Assembly (NCBI GenBank): GCA_946625225.1
Contig: CAMOTA010000131.1
Coordinates: 1 to 7,894 of the forward strand
Length of the DNA: 7,894 nt
Reading direction: 5' to 3'
DNA from: UBA9715 sp003452695
GTDB lineage: Bacteria; Actinomycetota; Coriobacteriia; Coriobacteriales; Eggerthellaceae
The notes beneath the pieces are model-generated. The model did no database searches and had not been told where the DNA came from. It saw nothing but the letters and a program-made list of their open reading frames with translations. Positions 1 to 6,398 of the stretch are shown piece by piece. Every line of letters starts with the position of its first letter. Within the stretch, counting starts at the first letter, position 1. The translations under genes and the position numbers were made by a program.

Positions 1-245
1 TTAACAGGATTTGTGCCTGCAGAATCGCCCTCACCCCTCTCCCCGTCCCCGCCGCCGGCCGGGCCGTGGGCAGTAACCCGTAGTGGTTGCAGCTCGCGCT
101 TTGCAGCCGGACTGCAGCCCAATGTGGCCGGTGGCATCCAAGAGGGGGAATGCCCGCCAGTTGCATCAGACTGCCCTGGCTCGTCATGCCCTCCTTTTGC
201 AGATGTCGCACCATGCAAGGCGACAGGAAGAGAGAGGAGAGGTTC
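1..245. other. Leader region without a supported gene
   Basis: I see no convincing gene here. The first 80 bases are C-rich, with pyrimidine tracts and a CCGCCGCCGGCCGG run. The open frames crossing the region have no family-like protein sequence and no good ribosome binding site. The frame of the downstream Mo enzyme stays open upstream to 87, but that extension is rich in Cys and Arg and looks non-coding. No clear -35/-10 pair was found. The promoter of the downstream gene probably lies here or further upstream. Confidence 0.5.
235..242 (+). promoter_or_regulatory. Ribosome binding site fixing the start of the first Mo subunit
   Basis: The purine run AGGAGAGG ends three bases before the ATG at 246, and its AGGAG core lies six bases upstream. 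No comparable site precedes the in-frame alternatives at 213 (ATG) or 87. This decides the start at 246. Confidence 0.75.
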
Positions 246-2813
246 ATGAGCGAAAAGCTAAGAAAAGGCGAGGAAGGAGCTGCATGGGTGGCTGTGCCCT
301 GCTGGCACAACTGCGGCGGCCGCTGCCTGGTGAAGGCGCTCGTGCGCGACGGAGAGGTGCTGCGCATGAAGACCGACGACCTGCACGAGGACACGTGGGA
401 GCGTCCGCAGGCGCGCAGCTGCCCGATGGGCCACGCCATGCACCAGCAGGTGTTCGGCGCCGACCGCTTGAAGTACCCGATGAAGCGCAAGCACTACTCG
501 CCGGAAGAACCGCATCGCGAGCTGCGCGGCATCGACGAGTGGGAGCGTATCAGCTGGGACGAGGCAATGGACCTGTTCGCCGACGCGCTGAAGAAGGCCA
601 AGGCCGAAAGCGGCAACGAGTCCATCATGTACATGAACATGATCAACATGGAGGGCTATATCGGGCATGTGCTTTCCGCCTTCGGTGGCTACTTCGACAC
701 ATGCGGCACGCAGTCGACCGGCACGTTCAACTTGGCGAACGCCCAGTTCGGCTGGGCGGCGCTCTGGGGCAACTCCAACGACCGCATGGACCTGGAAAAC
801 TCCGAGTACATCGTGCTCATGGGCCACAACACGGCCTGGTGCGCGTTTGGTAATCCGAGCGTGTACCTGAAGCGCGCGAAGGAGAAGGGCAGCAAGTTCG
901 TGTTCGTCGGCCCCGAGTATTCCGAGACCGCCGGCTTCACCAACGCGCTGTGGATTCCCGTGCGCCCCGGCACCGACACGGCGTTCCTGCTCGGCATCGC
1001 CTATATCATGATCACGAAGGACGTCGACGGTTCCTATATCGATTGGGACTTCCTTGACCGCTGCACCGTGGGCTTCGACGCCGACCACATGCCGGCCGAC
1101 GCCAAGACGCAGGAGAACTTCAAGGACTACGTCCTGGGCGCCTACGACGACACGCCCAAGACGCCCGAATGGGCGAGCGAGATCTGCGGAACGCCCATCG
1201 AGCTGATGGAACAATTTGCCGAGATCATCAGCTGCAAGCACGATGTGTCGTTCCATTCCAACGGCGCGCCCGCCCGCAACAAGGGTGCCGAGAACTACCC
1301 GCAGATGCTCATGACCATCGCGGCCATGGGCGGCCATTACGGCAAGCCGGGCAATTCCGCCAGCAACGACCAGTATTACGGCGCCATGAATTCCGGCGTG
1401 ATCGTGGACACGCCGCTTGGCGGCACGCCCGCGCAGTTCAACAACGCTGACAACCCCGTGCAGAAGGTCGTGTCGATGGACCTTATCTGGGATGCCATCG
1501 TCGACGGCGAGTACTGGGACGCCGGCAGCAACATGCTGGGCATGTTCGGCGAATGCCCGCAGATGCCCCACGAGGTGCGCCGCGACACCTGCGACATCAA
1601 GGTGCTCGTGTCCGAGACGAACAACTATCTGACCTCGCAGGCCCACACCAACAAGGGCATCGAGGCGTTCCGCAAGGTTGACTTCGTGTTCGCGAGCGCC
1701 TACTACATGAAGCTGGACGCGCAGTACGCCGACGTCGTGGTGCCCGTGACCACGCGTTGGGAAAACCACAAGGGCCACCTGTACAGCGCCATGAAGGACA
1801 AGGAGAACGGCTACGCGTCGCGTGCGCCCATTCCGCCCCAGGGCGAAAGCAAGTCCGACCGCGACATCGCCGTCATGCTGTCCGAGCGCCTGGGCGTCGA
1901 CTACGACGCGCTGAATCCGAAATCCGACATGCAGCAATGGTTCGACCAGATAGCGGCGACCAAGGTCGTCGGCTACAACGACGACGGAACCGACATGCCG
2001 GTGGCCACGGTCACGCAGGAAGATCTGGACCGCTACGGCCTGGTCGGCGAGCCGCAAGAGGGGCTCATGTCCTTCGAGCAGTACGTCGACGACGGCGTGT
2101 TCCGCCTGGAGCGCGCGGCCGACGACAAGTTCGTGAACATCGCGTTCAAGGATTTCCGCGAAGACCCCGAGGCCAACCCGCTGCCCACCACCGCGTCGGG
2201 CAAGCTCGAGATCTACTGCCAGGCCAAGAGCGACTGGTACGACATGGTCAACGGCTATTCGAACGGTGGGACCGGCGTGGCCGACTACGTGAAGGTCAGC
2301 CCGCTTCCCAAGTACCTGGAGGCGCCGCTCAACTACAAGGAGAGCTTCGTCGACTGGGAAAACAAGGTGAAGGGCCCCTATCCGATTCAGCTCACCCACG
2401 CCCATTACCTGCGCCGCGCCCATACCGACTGCGACAACCTGCCCTGGTTGCGCGAGGCGCTGCAGAATCCTATCTGGCTGAACAAGGACGACGCCGCCGC
2501 ACGTGGCATCAAGACCGGCGACACCGTGCGCGTGTTCAACGACAACGGCCAGTTCATCCGGCCGGCGAGCGTGACCCGTACGGTCATGCCCGGCGTCATC
2601 GTCATTCCGCACGGCGCGGGTGCGCGCATCGACAAGGAGACCGGCCTTGATATCTCGGGTGCCGACAACATGCTGACGGCATCGAACCGCACGACCACGC
2701 CGTTCCTGAACGGATGGAACACGAACCTCGTGCAGTACGAGAAATACGACGGTCCCGTGAAGCTGGTGCCCGACTGCGAGATGCCCCAGATAATCCCGCT
2801 GGTGGAAGAATAG
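246..2813 (+). CDS. Molybdopterin-dependent oxidoreductase, catalytic subunit (DmsA-like clade)
   Basis: This is an 855-residue catalytic subunit of the DMSO-reductase superfamily, expected to bind Mo-bis-MGD and one [4Fe-4S] cluster. The N-terminal cluster motif is canonical: C19-x3-C23-x3-C27-x31-C59, followed by PMGH. The segment at 146-157 (FGG...CGTQS) aligns by eye with the DmsA GG...YGTYS region, making Ser157 the likely Mo ligand. The C-terminal MPT-dinucleotide domain begins near residue 713, with NKDDAAARGIKTGDTVRVFN at about 746-765 and GADNMLTASN further on. There is no twin-arginine leader (the start is MSEKLRKGEE), so a cytoplasmic location is inferred. The ferredoxin partner follows after 12 bases, and no membrane anchor is nearby. 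The substrate is unknown; reduction or dehydroxylation of an organic compound is plausible from the family. The superfamily assignment is secure, but the specific function is not. Confidence 0.93.
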   Translation: MSEKLRKGEEGAAWVAVPCWHNCGGRCLVKALVRDGEVLRMKTDDLHEDTWERPQARSCPMGHAMHQQVFGADRLKYPMKRKHYSPEEPHRELRGIDEWERISWDEAMDLFADALKKAKAESGNESIMYMNMINMEGYIGHVLSAFGGYFDTCGTQSTGTFNLANAQFGWAALWGNSNDRMDLENSEYIVLMGHNTAWCAFGNPSVYLKRAKEKGSKFVFVGPEYSETAGFTNALWIPVRPGTDTAFLLGIAYIMITKDVDGSYIDWDFLDRCTVGFDADHMPADAKTQENFKDYVLGAYDDTPKTPEWASEICGTPIELMEQFAEIISCKHDVSFHSNGAPARNKGAENYPQMLMTIAAMGGHYGKPGNSASNDQYYGAMNSGVIVDTPLGGTPAQFNNADNPVQKVVSMDLIWDAIVDGEYWDAGSNMLGMFGECPQMPHEVRRDTCDIKVLVSETNNYLTSQAHTNKGIEAFRKVDFVFASAYYMKLDAQYADVVVPVTTRWENHKGHLYSAMKDKENGYASRAPIPPQGESKSDRDIAVMLSERLGVDYDALNPKSDMQQWFDQIAATKVVGYNDDGTDMPVATVTQEDLDRYGLVGEPQEGLMSFEQYVDDGVFRLERAADDKFVNIAFKDFREDPEANPLPTTASGKLEIYCQAKSDWYDMVNGYSNGGTGVADYVKVSPLPKYLEAPLNYKESFVDWENKVKGPYPIQLTHAHYLRRAHTDCDNLPWLREALQNPIWLNKDDAAARGIKTGDTVRVFNDNGQFIRPASVTRTVMPGVIVIPHGAGARIDKETGLDISGADNMLTASNRTTTPFLNGWNTNLVQYEKYDGPVKLVPDCEMPQIIPLVEE

Positions 2814-2818
2814 GAGGG
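2812..2818 (+). promoter_or_regulatory. Ribosome binding site deciding the ferredoxin start
   Basis: AGGAGGG overlaps the TAG stop of the upstream gene and lies seven bases before the ATG at 2826. The alternative GTG at 2820 directly abuts this site and would leave almost no spacing, so the ATG is preferred. The overlap with the previous stop suggests translational coupling. Confidence 0.75.
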
Positions 2819-2825
2819 AGTGACC

Positions 2826-3239
2826 ATGGCCAAACTCGGATTTTACTTCGATGCGGAAAGCTGCATCGCTTGCCATACCTGTCAGGTTGCCTGCAAGGAT
2901 GTGAACCATCTGCCCGTGGGCACGAACTATCGTGCCGTGCGCTCGTTTTGCACGGGTTCGGGCGTGACCCCGCGCATCTACAACATCTCGATTTCCCTTC
3001 AAGGTTGCGATACGTGTGCCGAGCTGCGCGAACTGGGCGAACAGCCGGCCTGCGTGGCCAGCTGCCCCATGCGCGCGCTGGAATTCGGCGACATCGACGA
3101 GCTGCGCGCCAAGCACGAGGGCGAGCTGCTGGCCGACGGCTGCCCGGCCATCCCCAATGCCGAGATGTGCAACAAGAACTTCATCATGCGTATGAAGGAC
3201 TGCATGGCCGACGAGGACTTCGACGAGTACATCGTGTAA
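2826..3239 (+). CDS. Small DmsB-like ferredoxin subunit with two [4Fe-4S] clusters
   Basis: This 137-residue protein is the likely electron-transfer partner of the preceding Mo subunit. It begins like DmsB (MAKLGFYFDAESC) and carries C13-x2-C16-x2-C19-x3-C23. A second motif, C61-x2-C64-x11-C76-x3-C80-P, is followed by MRALEFGDIDELRAKHEG, closely resembling the last DmsB motif region. DmsB-type subunits are usually about 200 residues with four clusters; the middle two cysteine motifs are absent here. By ferredoxin topology the eight cysteines would bind two [4Fe-4S] clusters. Extra cysteines at 42, 106, 115 and 126 have no assigned role. The start is ATG 2826; a GTG start at 2820 would add two residues. 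No signal peptide or membrane segment is visible. A hairpin terminator follows the stop after six bases. Confidence 0.92.
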   Translation: MAKLGFYFDAESCIACHTCQVACKDVNHLPVGTNYRAVRSFCTGSGVTPRIYNISISLQGCDTCAELRELGEQPACVASCPMRALEFGDIDELRAKHEGELLADGCPAIPNAEMCNKNFIMRMKDCMADEDFDEYIV

Positions 3240-3245
3240 GGAAAC

Positions 3246-3272
3246 GCGGAAAAGGGCAGGACCCTTTTCCGC
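3246..3272 (+). terminator. Hairpin copy 1: probable terminator, member of a recurring repeat family
   Basis: This is a perfect 11-bp inverted repeat (GCGGAAAAGGG, loop CAGGA, CCCTTTTCCGC) starting six bases after the ferredoxin stop. Only ATT follows, so the U-tract is weak and termination efficiency is uncertain. The same stem recurs at 6273 and 7253, so it may be a mobile palindromic repeat used as a terminator. The position supports ending the first two-gene unit here. Confidence 0.65.
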
Positions 3273-3275
3273 ATT

Positions 3276-3370
3276 GGCGCGTGAACGGGGGCGGAGGAAT
3301 GTTCACGCGCCAGGCCTTTGGGCAAGTTCGACGCAGTTCGCGTGAACATTCCTCCGTCCCCTGTTCACGC
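3276..3370. repeat. REPIN-like nested palindrome between two Mo-enzyme operons
   Basis: Hairpin A has the perfect 11-bp stem GGCGCGTGAAC (3276-3286) with GTTCACGCGCC (3301-3311) around a 14-base purine-rich loop. Hairpin B has the perfect 8-bp stem GCGTGAAC (3340-3347) with GTTCACGC (3363-3370) around a 15-base pyrimidine-rich loop. The loops are also near-complementary (CGGAGGAAT against ATTCCTCCG plus a G/C run), so B is the reverse complement of A. The DNA or RNA can form either two hairpins or one long stem of about 30 bp closed by the 31-base spacer 3309-3339. The architecture is that of two REP units in inverted orientation. It ends 21 bases before the next ATG, so a regulatory role is possible but not shown. 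Confidence 0.75.
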
Positions 3371-3391
3371 AACTAGAGAGAGGGGGAAGGT

Positions 3392-5776
3392 ATGGCGCAG
3401 GAAGAGAAATTCGTCTATTCAGCCTGTCCGGGCTGGGGCGACCACGACTACTGTGCGATTAAGACGATCGTGAAGGACGGGAAGATCGACCGTACCGAGC
3501 GCATCGTCTACTCTGGTCCGGAGGAGACCGAGGGCCACATTTGTCAGAAGGGGTGTTTGGCCGGGCGCATGCCGTACGACCCGAACCGTCTGCAATATCC
3601 GATGAAGCGCGTCGGCGAGCGCGGCGAGGGCAAGTGGGAGCGCATCAGCTGGGACCAGGCCCTCGACGAGATTGCCGCCAAGCTGAACGAGATTGCCGAG
3701 AAGCATGGCCCCGAGGCCGTGGCGCTGTGGAACTTCGCTGCGGGCGCGCCGCCTTCGGCTGGGTTCGAGTCGCTTATGCCCACGCGTTTCGCCAACCTGT
3801 TCGGCTGCACATATCCCATGGCGTCGGTTGCGTTGGACAACGGCCCGTTCTATGCGGAATTCTATGCCACCAATAATGCGTATCCCCATGTTATCGTGGA
3901 CCCGCGCAACATGATCGGCACCGACCTTATCTATGTGTGGGGCTGCAATCCCATCGAGAACCAGATGCGCATTACCAAGAGCCTGGTGCGGGCGCGCGAT
4001 GAAGGCGCCAAGATCGTGGACATGGGCCTGGTCTTCGACGGCACCGCCGGCTGGGCCGACGAGTTCTACGGCGTGCGTCCCGGCTCCGACGGCCATATGG
4101 CCATGGCATTCGTGGACTACATCCTGCAAAACGATTGCATCGATGCCGAATATCTGGTGGCCAACACGGTGGCGACCTATCTGGTCGACGAGGGCACTGG
4201 CCTGCTGGCGCGCGACGCCGATGGCAACTATCTGGTCTACGATAACGTGGCTGGCGCCGTGGCGCCCGTCGCTGCGCCCAAGGGCGAATACCCCAGCGAC
4301 GACATCGCCCTGTACGGGCGCTATGAATGCGAAGGCAAGAAGCTGGCAACCGTGCTTACCCTGCAGAAGGAGGAAGCCGCCAAGTGGAGCGCCGAGGCGG
4401 TTGCCGATTGCGTGGGTATTCCCGCGGACACGATTACGGCGCTGGCCAAGCAATGGGCCGAGGCCGAGAACGCCTTCATCATCACCGGCTATGGTCTTCG
4501 CTACTACAATGCCACCGAAACCTGCCGCATCTTCCTGCTGCTGGGCATGCTGACGGGCCGCCTGGGCAAGAAGTACAACGGCATTATCGAGGGCCTTCAG
4601 TCGCAGTGCTATCCGCTCGTCTTGAACGACGCGGCTGTGAACATGCCAAACGGCGCAGACGACCTGCGCGCCAAGTGCATGCGCCAATGGGAGTGGTTCG
4701 CCGAGGCCGATTCGCCCGACAACCCCTACAAGGCGCTGATCGTGGCCGAGGGCAATCCGGTTCACCAGCAGCCCGACCGCAATCGCTGGCTGCGCATCAT
4801 GGACAAGATGGAACTGGTCGTCGACATCGACGTGTGGCTGACCGACACCGGCGAGCTGGCCGACTACGTGTTGCCCGACGCCATGTCGTTCGAGCGCCAG
4901 GACATCATCATGCCGGCGTGCTACAACCACGTGGTGTTGCAGGAGCCCGCCATCGAGCCGGCGGCCGATGTGAAAGACCCGGTGGAGCTGTGGAGCGGAC
5001 TGGGCCAGCGTTGCGGGTTTGCCGAATACTTCGACAAGACCAACGACGAATGGTGCGAGATTCGCCTGCAAACGCAATACCCGATGCTCGCAACGGTCGA
5101 GCCCAAGGTGGATTTCGCGCGCCTGAAGGCCGAGAAGTGCATCCGCTTCAATGCGCCGACCGACCAATACTACGACGGTTGGGTGGTCGATCAGGGACAA
5201 TGGGCGACTGCTACCGGACGCATCGAAATCTACGCCGAGCGCCTGAAGGACCTGGGCCTTGCCATCACGCATCCACGCGAGACCGTGGCCGTGGGCAAAT
5301 CCGAGGAATACCCGTTCCAGTTCTTCAGCGGTCGCCAGCGCTTCTTCATGCAGTCCAGCTTCACCGACGACCCGATTAACATCGAGCTGTCGGGTGGATC
5401 GCCCGCCACGCGCCTGAACCCGAAGGATGCACGCAAACTCGGCTTCGAGGACGGCGACATGGTGGAGGTCTACAACGAAATGGGCCATGTGGTAACGCGG
5501 CTTGAAATCGACGAGTGTGTGCCGGCCGGCACCGTGCACACGTGGTTCGGCTGGCGCGCCCGCCAGTTCGAAGAGGGCACGTATGCCGAGTGCGTGACCA
5601 CGTATGCATCGGCCAAGACCAATCAGGCCATCGAGGAGAAGTGGGCCCAGGATTGGTGCGAGGCAGGCTATTCGTTCAACATGTTCACCGACCCCATTGC
5701 GGCCGAGATTGCATCGTCGGACTGCTATTGGGATTCGTGGTGCAATATCCGCAAGTACGACGCGAAGGAGGCGTAG
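3392..5776 (+). CDS. Molybdopterin-dependent oxidoreductase, catalytic subunit (CPGWGDH subclass)
   Basis: This 794-residue DMSO-reductase-superfamily subunit belongs to a different subclass from the first. The N-terminus has C12-PGWGDH18-DY-C21 and, after 29 residues, C51-QKG. The usual Cx2-3Cx3C arrangement is missing, so a [4Fe-4S] cluster would need an unusual ligand such as His18, or may be altered or absent. The CxKG lysine conserved in cluster-bearing members is retained. No serine equivalent to the DmsA ligand is obvious in the segment FGCTYPMASVALDNG at 137-151; Asp149 is a candidate Mo ligand by position only. The C-terminal MPT-binding domain includes RLNPKDARKLGFEDGDMVEV from about residue 674. 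No Tat leader is present. AGGGGGAAGG precedes the ATG. The ferredoxin gene begins three bases after the stop. The substrate is unknown; a catechol dehydroxylase or transhydroxylase-type role is a hypothesis from the subclass and likely host. Confidence 0.92.
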   Translation: MAQEEKFVYSACPGWGDHDYCAIKTIVKDGKIDRTERIVYSGPEETEGHICQKGCLAGRMPYDPNRLQYPMKRVGERGEGKWERISWDQALDEIAAKLNEIAEKHGPEAVALWNFAAGAPPSAGFESLMPTRFANLFGCTYPMASVALDNGPFYAEFYATNNAYPHVIVDPRNMIGTDLIYVWGCNPIENQMRITKSLVRARDEGAKIVDMGLVFDGTAGWADEFYGVRPGSDGHMAMAFVDYILQNDCIDAEYLVANTVATYLVDEGTGLLARDADGNYLVYDNVAGAVAPVAAPKGEYPSDDIALYGRYECEGKKLATVLTLQKEEAAKWSAEAVADCVGIPADTITALAKQWAEAENAFIITGYGLRYYNATETCRIFLLLGMLTGRLGKKYNGIIEGLQSQCYPLVLNDAAVNMPNGADDLRAKCMRQWEWFAEADSPDNPYKALIVAEGNPVHQQPDRNRWLRIMDKMELVVDIDVWLTDTGELADYVLPDAMSFERQDIIMPACYNHVVLQEPAIEPAADVKDPVELWSGLGQRCGFAEYFDKTNDEWCEIRLQTQYPMLATVEPKVDFARLKAEKCIRFNAPTDQYYDGWVVDQGQWATATGRIEIYAERLKDLGLAITHPRETVAVGKSEEYPFQFFSGRQRFFMQSSFTDDPINIELSGGSPATRLNPKDARKLGFEDGDMVEVYNEMGHVVTRLEIDECVPAGTVHTWFGWRARQFEEGTYAECVTTYASAKTNQAIEEKWAQDWCEAGYSFNMFTDPIAAEIASSDCYWDSWCNIRKYDAKEA
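5765..5771 (+). promoter_or_regulatory. Ribosome binding site inside the end of the second Mo subunit
   Basis: AAGGAGG lies within the last codons of the catalytic subunit, eight bases before the ferredoxin ATG at 5780. Its position before the upstream stop indicates translational coupling and supports a fixed subunit ratio. Confidence 0.7.
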
Positions 5777-5779
5777 ATC

Positions 5780-6193
5780 ATGGCGAGGAAAATGCTGGTC
5801 GACCTCAATCGCTGCGTCGGCTGCTGGACGTGCTCGATGGCGTGCAAGATGGGGAACCATCTGGCCGACGACGAGTATCGCATTACCGTGCGCACGAACG
5901 GCTCGGGCGCGGGCATCGACCGTCCGTCGGGCGAGTATCCCAACCTGCACATGAACTGGATGCCCGTCTATAAGAAGAGCTGCACGTTCTGCCCCGATCG
6001 CGTGGGCGAAGGGCAGGCGCCTCTGTGCGCGAGCGCATGTCCGACCGAAGCTCTTGCATTTGGCGACGACGCCGATGCGCAAGGTGCGTTCTGCCAGGCG
6101 ATGGCGCGCTGCAAGGACAAGCACTATCACGTGTTCGAGCTGCCCGCCTACGACGAGCCCCGTGCGAACATCGTGTACGCGACGCGCGAGTAG
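5780..6193 (+). CDS. Small DmsB-like ferredoxin subunit with two [4Fe-4S] clusters
   Basis: This 137-residue protein is the presumed electron-transfer subunit of the Mo enzyme just upstream. The first motif is C12-x2-C15-x2-C18-x3-C22 (CVGCWTCSMAC). The second is C68-x2-C71-x11-C83-x3-C87-PTEALAFGD, matching the last motif region of DmsB-type proteins. The two central motifs of the four-cluster family are absent, as in the other small subunit of this window, but outside the cysteine motifs the two proteins differ strongly, so they are not recent copies. Two [4Fe-4S] clusters are inferred. Cys105 and Cys111 are additional and unassigned. The protein has no leader or membrane segment. It starts three bases after the catalytic-subunit stop, making a tight operon, and is followed at once by a hairpin. 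Confidence 0.92.
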   Translation: MARKMLVDLNRCVGCWTCSMACKMGNHLADDEYRITVRTNGSGAGIDRPSGEYPNLHMNWMPVYKKSCTFCPDRVGEGQAPLCASACPTEALAFGDDADAQGAFCQAMARCKDKHYHVFELPAYDEPRANIVYATRE

Positions 6194-6194
6194 C

Positions 6195-6219
6195 GCAAAA
6201 GGGGAGCGAGCCTTTTTGC
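6195..6219 (+). terminator. Probable terminator hairpin after the second Mo operon
   Basis: GCAAAAGG (6195-6202) pairs with CCTTTTTGC (6211-6219) with one bulged T, around an 8-base loop. It begins two bases after the ferredoxin stop. The design (A-run, G-run, loop, C-run, T-run) resembles the other intergenic hairpins here, but the stem differs. No long T-tract follows. Confidence 0.55.
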
Positions 6220-6246
6220 AGCGGTAGCATCTGAAGTGCGATTCAT

Positions 6247-6270
6247 GGCGGGTCCTCTGGGGCGCCCGCC
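6247..6270. repeat. Short GC-rich inverted repeat
   Basis: GGCGGG (6247-6252) and CCCGCC (6265-6270) form a 6-bp inverted repeat around 12 bases. In this GC-rich sequence it could be coincidental; it is noted because it directly precedes the hairpin at 6273. Confidence 0.3.
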
Positions 6271-6272
6271 GT

Positions 6273-6302
6273 ATGCGGAAAAGGGTCAGACCTTTTCCGC
6301 AT
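6273..6302. repeat. Hairpin copy 2 of the recurring palindromic repeat
   Basis: ATGCGGAAAAGG (6273-6284) pairs perfectly with CCTTTTCCGCAT (6291-6302) around the loop GTCAGA. It matches the copy at 7253-7283 except for one inserted base at the loop edge, and shares the GCGGAAAAGG stem with the copy at 3246. It lies 79 bases after the ferredoxin stop and 25 bases before the antitoxin promoter, so it could act as a backup terminator insulating the toxin-antitoxin unit. Confidence 0.75.
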
Positions 6303-6327
6303 TCGACCTTCCTGGCATCGGTGCCCG

Positions 6328-6352
6328 TTGACGGTATCTCATTTGCTATACT
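6328..6352 (+). promoter_or_regulatory. Candidate extended -10 promoter of the toxin-antitoxin operon
   Basis: TGCTATACT (6344-6352) is an extended -10 element (TGn plus TATACT) in the only AT-rich stretch upstream of the antitoxin. A TTGACG at 6328-6333 resembles a -35 box, but its spacing of 13 bases is too short, so the extended -10 may act alone. The start codon lies 46 bases downstream of the -10 element. Transcription start is not determined. Confidence 0.55.
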
Positions 6353-6373
6353 GTAAAGCAAAGAGGTATAGCA
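6344..6373. promoter_or_regulatory. Candidate autoregulatory operator over the toxin-antitoxin promoter
   Basis: TGCTATAC (6344-6351) and GTATAGCA (6366-6373) form a perfect 8-bp inverted repeat with a 14-base spacer, covering the -10 element. The 8-mer AAAGCAAA also occurs twice in direct orientation, at 6355-6362 and 6376-6383. Ribbon-helix-helix antitoxins typically repress their own promoters by binding such repeats. The palindrome is seen; binding is inferred. Confidence 0.55.
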
Positions 6374-6398
6374 CGAAAGCAAACGCAGGGGGGGAGGC

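Noticed and set aside
1..34. Possible divergent gene starting at a minus-strand GTG at 34-32
   Set aside because: Only 11 codons are inside the window, and the purine-rich run before the GTG may be chance in this pyrimidine-rich plus-strand tract. Not enough to call.
87..245. N-terminal extension of the first Mo subunit to 87 or 213
   Set aside because: The extension contains no Tat-like leader or conserved sequence and lacks a good ribosome binding site, whereas the ATG at 246 has a strong one.
258..3116. A 952-codon open frame on the minus strand opposite the first Mo operon
   Set aside because: The plus-strand proteins have clear family motifs across the same stretch. The minus frame is rich in His, Val, Arg and Ala with no recognisable domain, and it is explained by GC-rich third codon positions keeping antisense stops rare.
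5376..5609. Other frames inside the Mo genes, such as this minus-strand one
   Set aside because: They are Arg/Pro-rich shadow frames of the coding strand with no ribosome binding site or domain signal.
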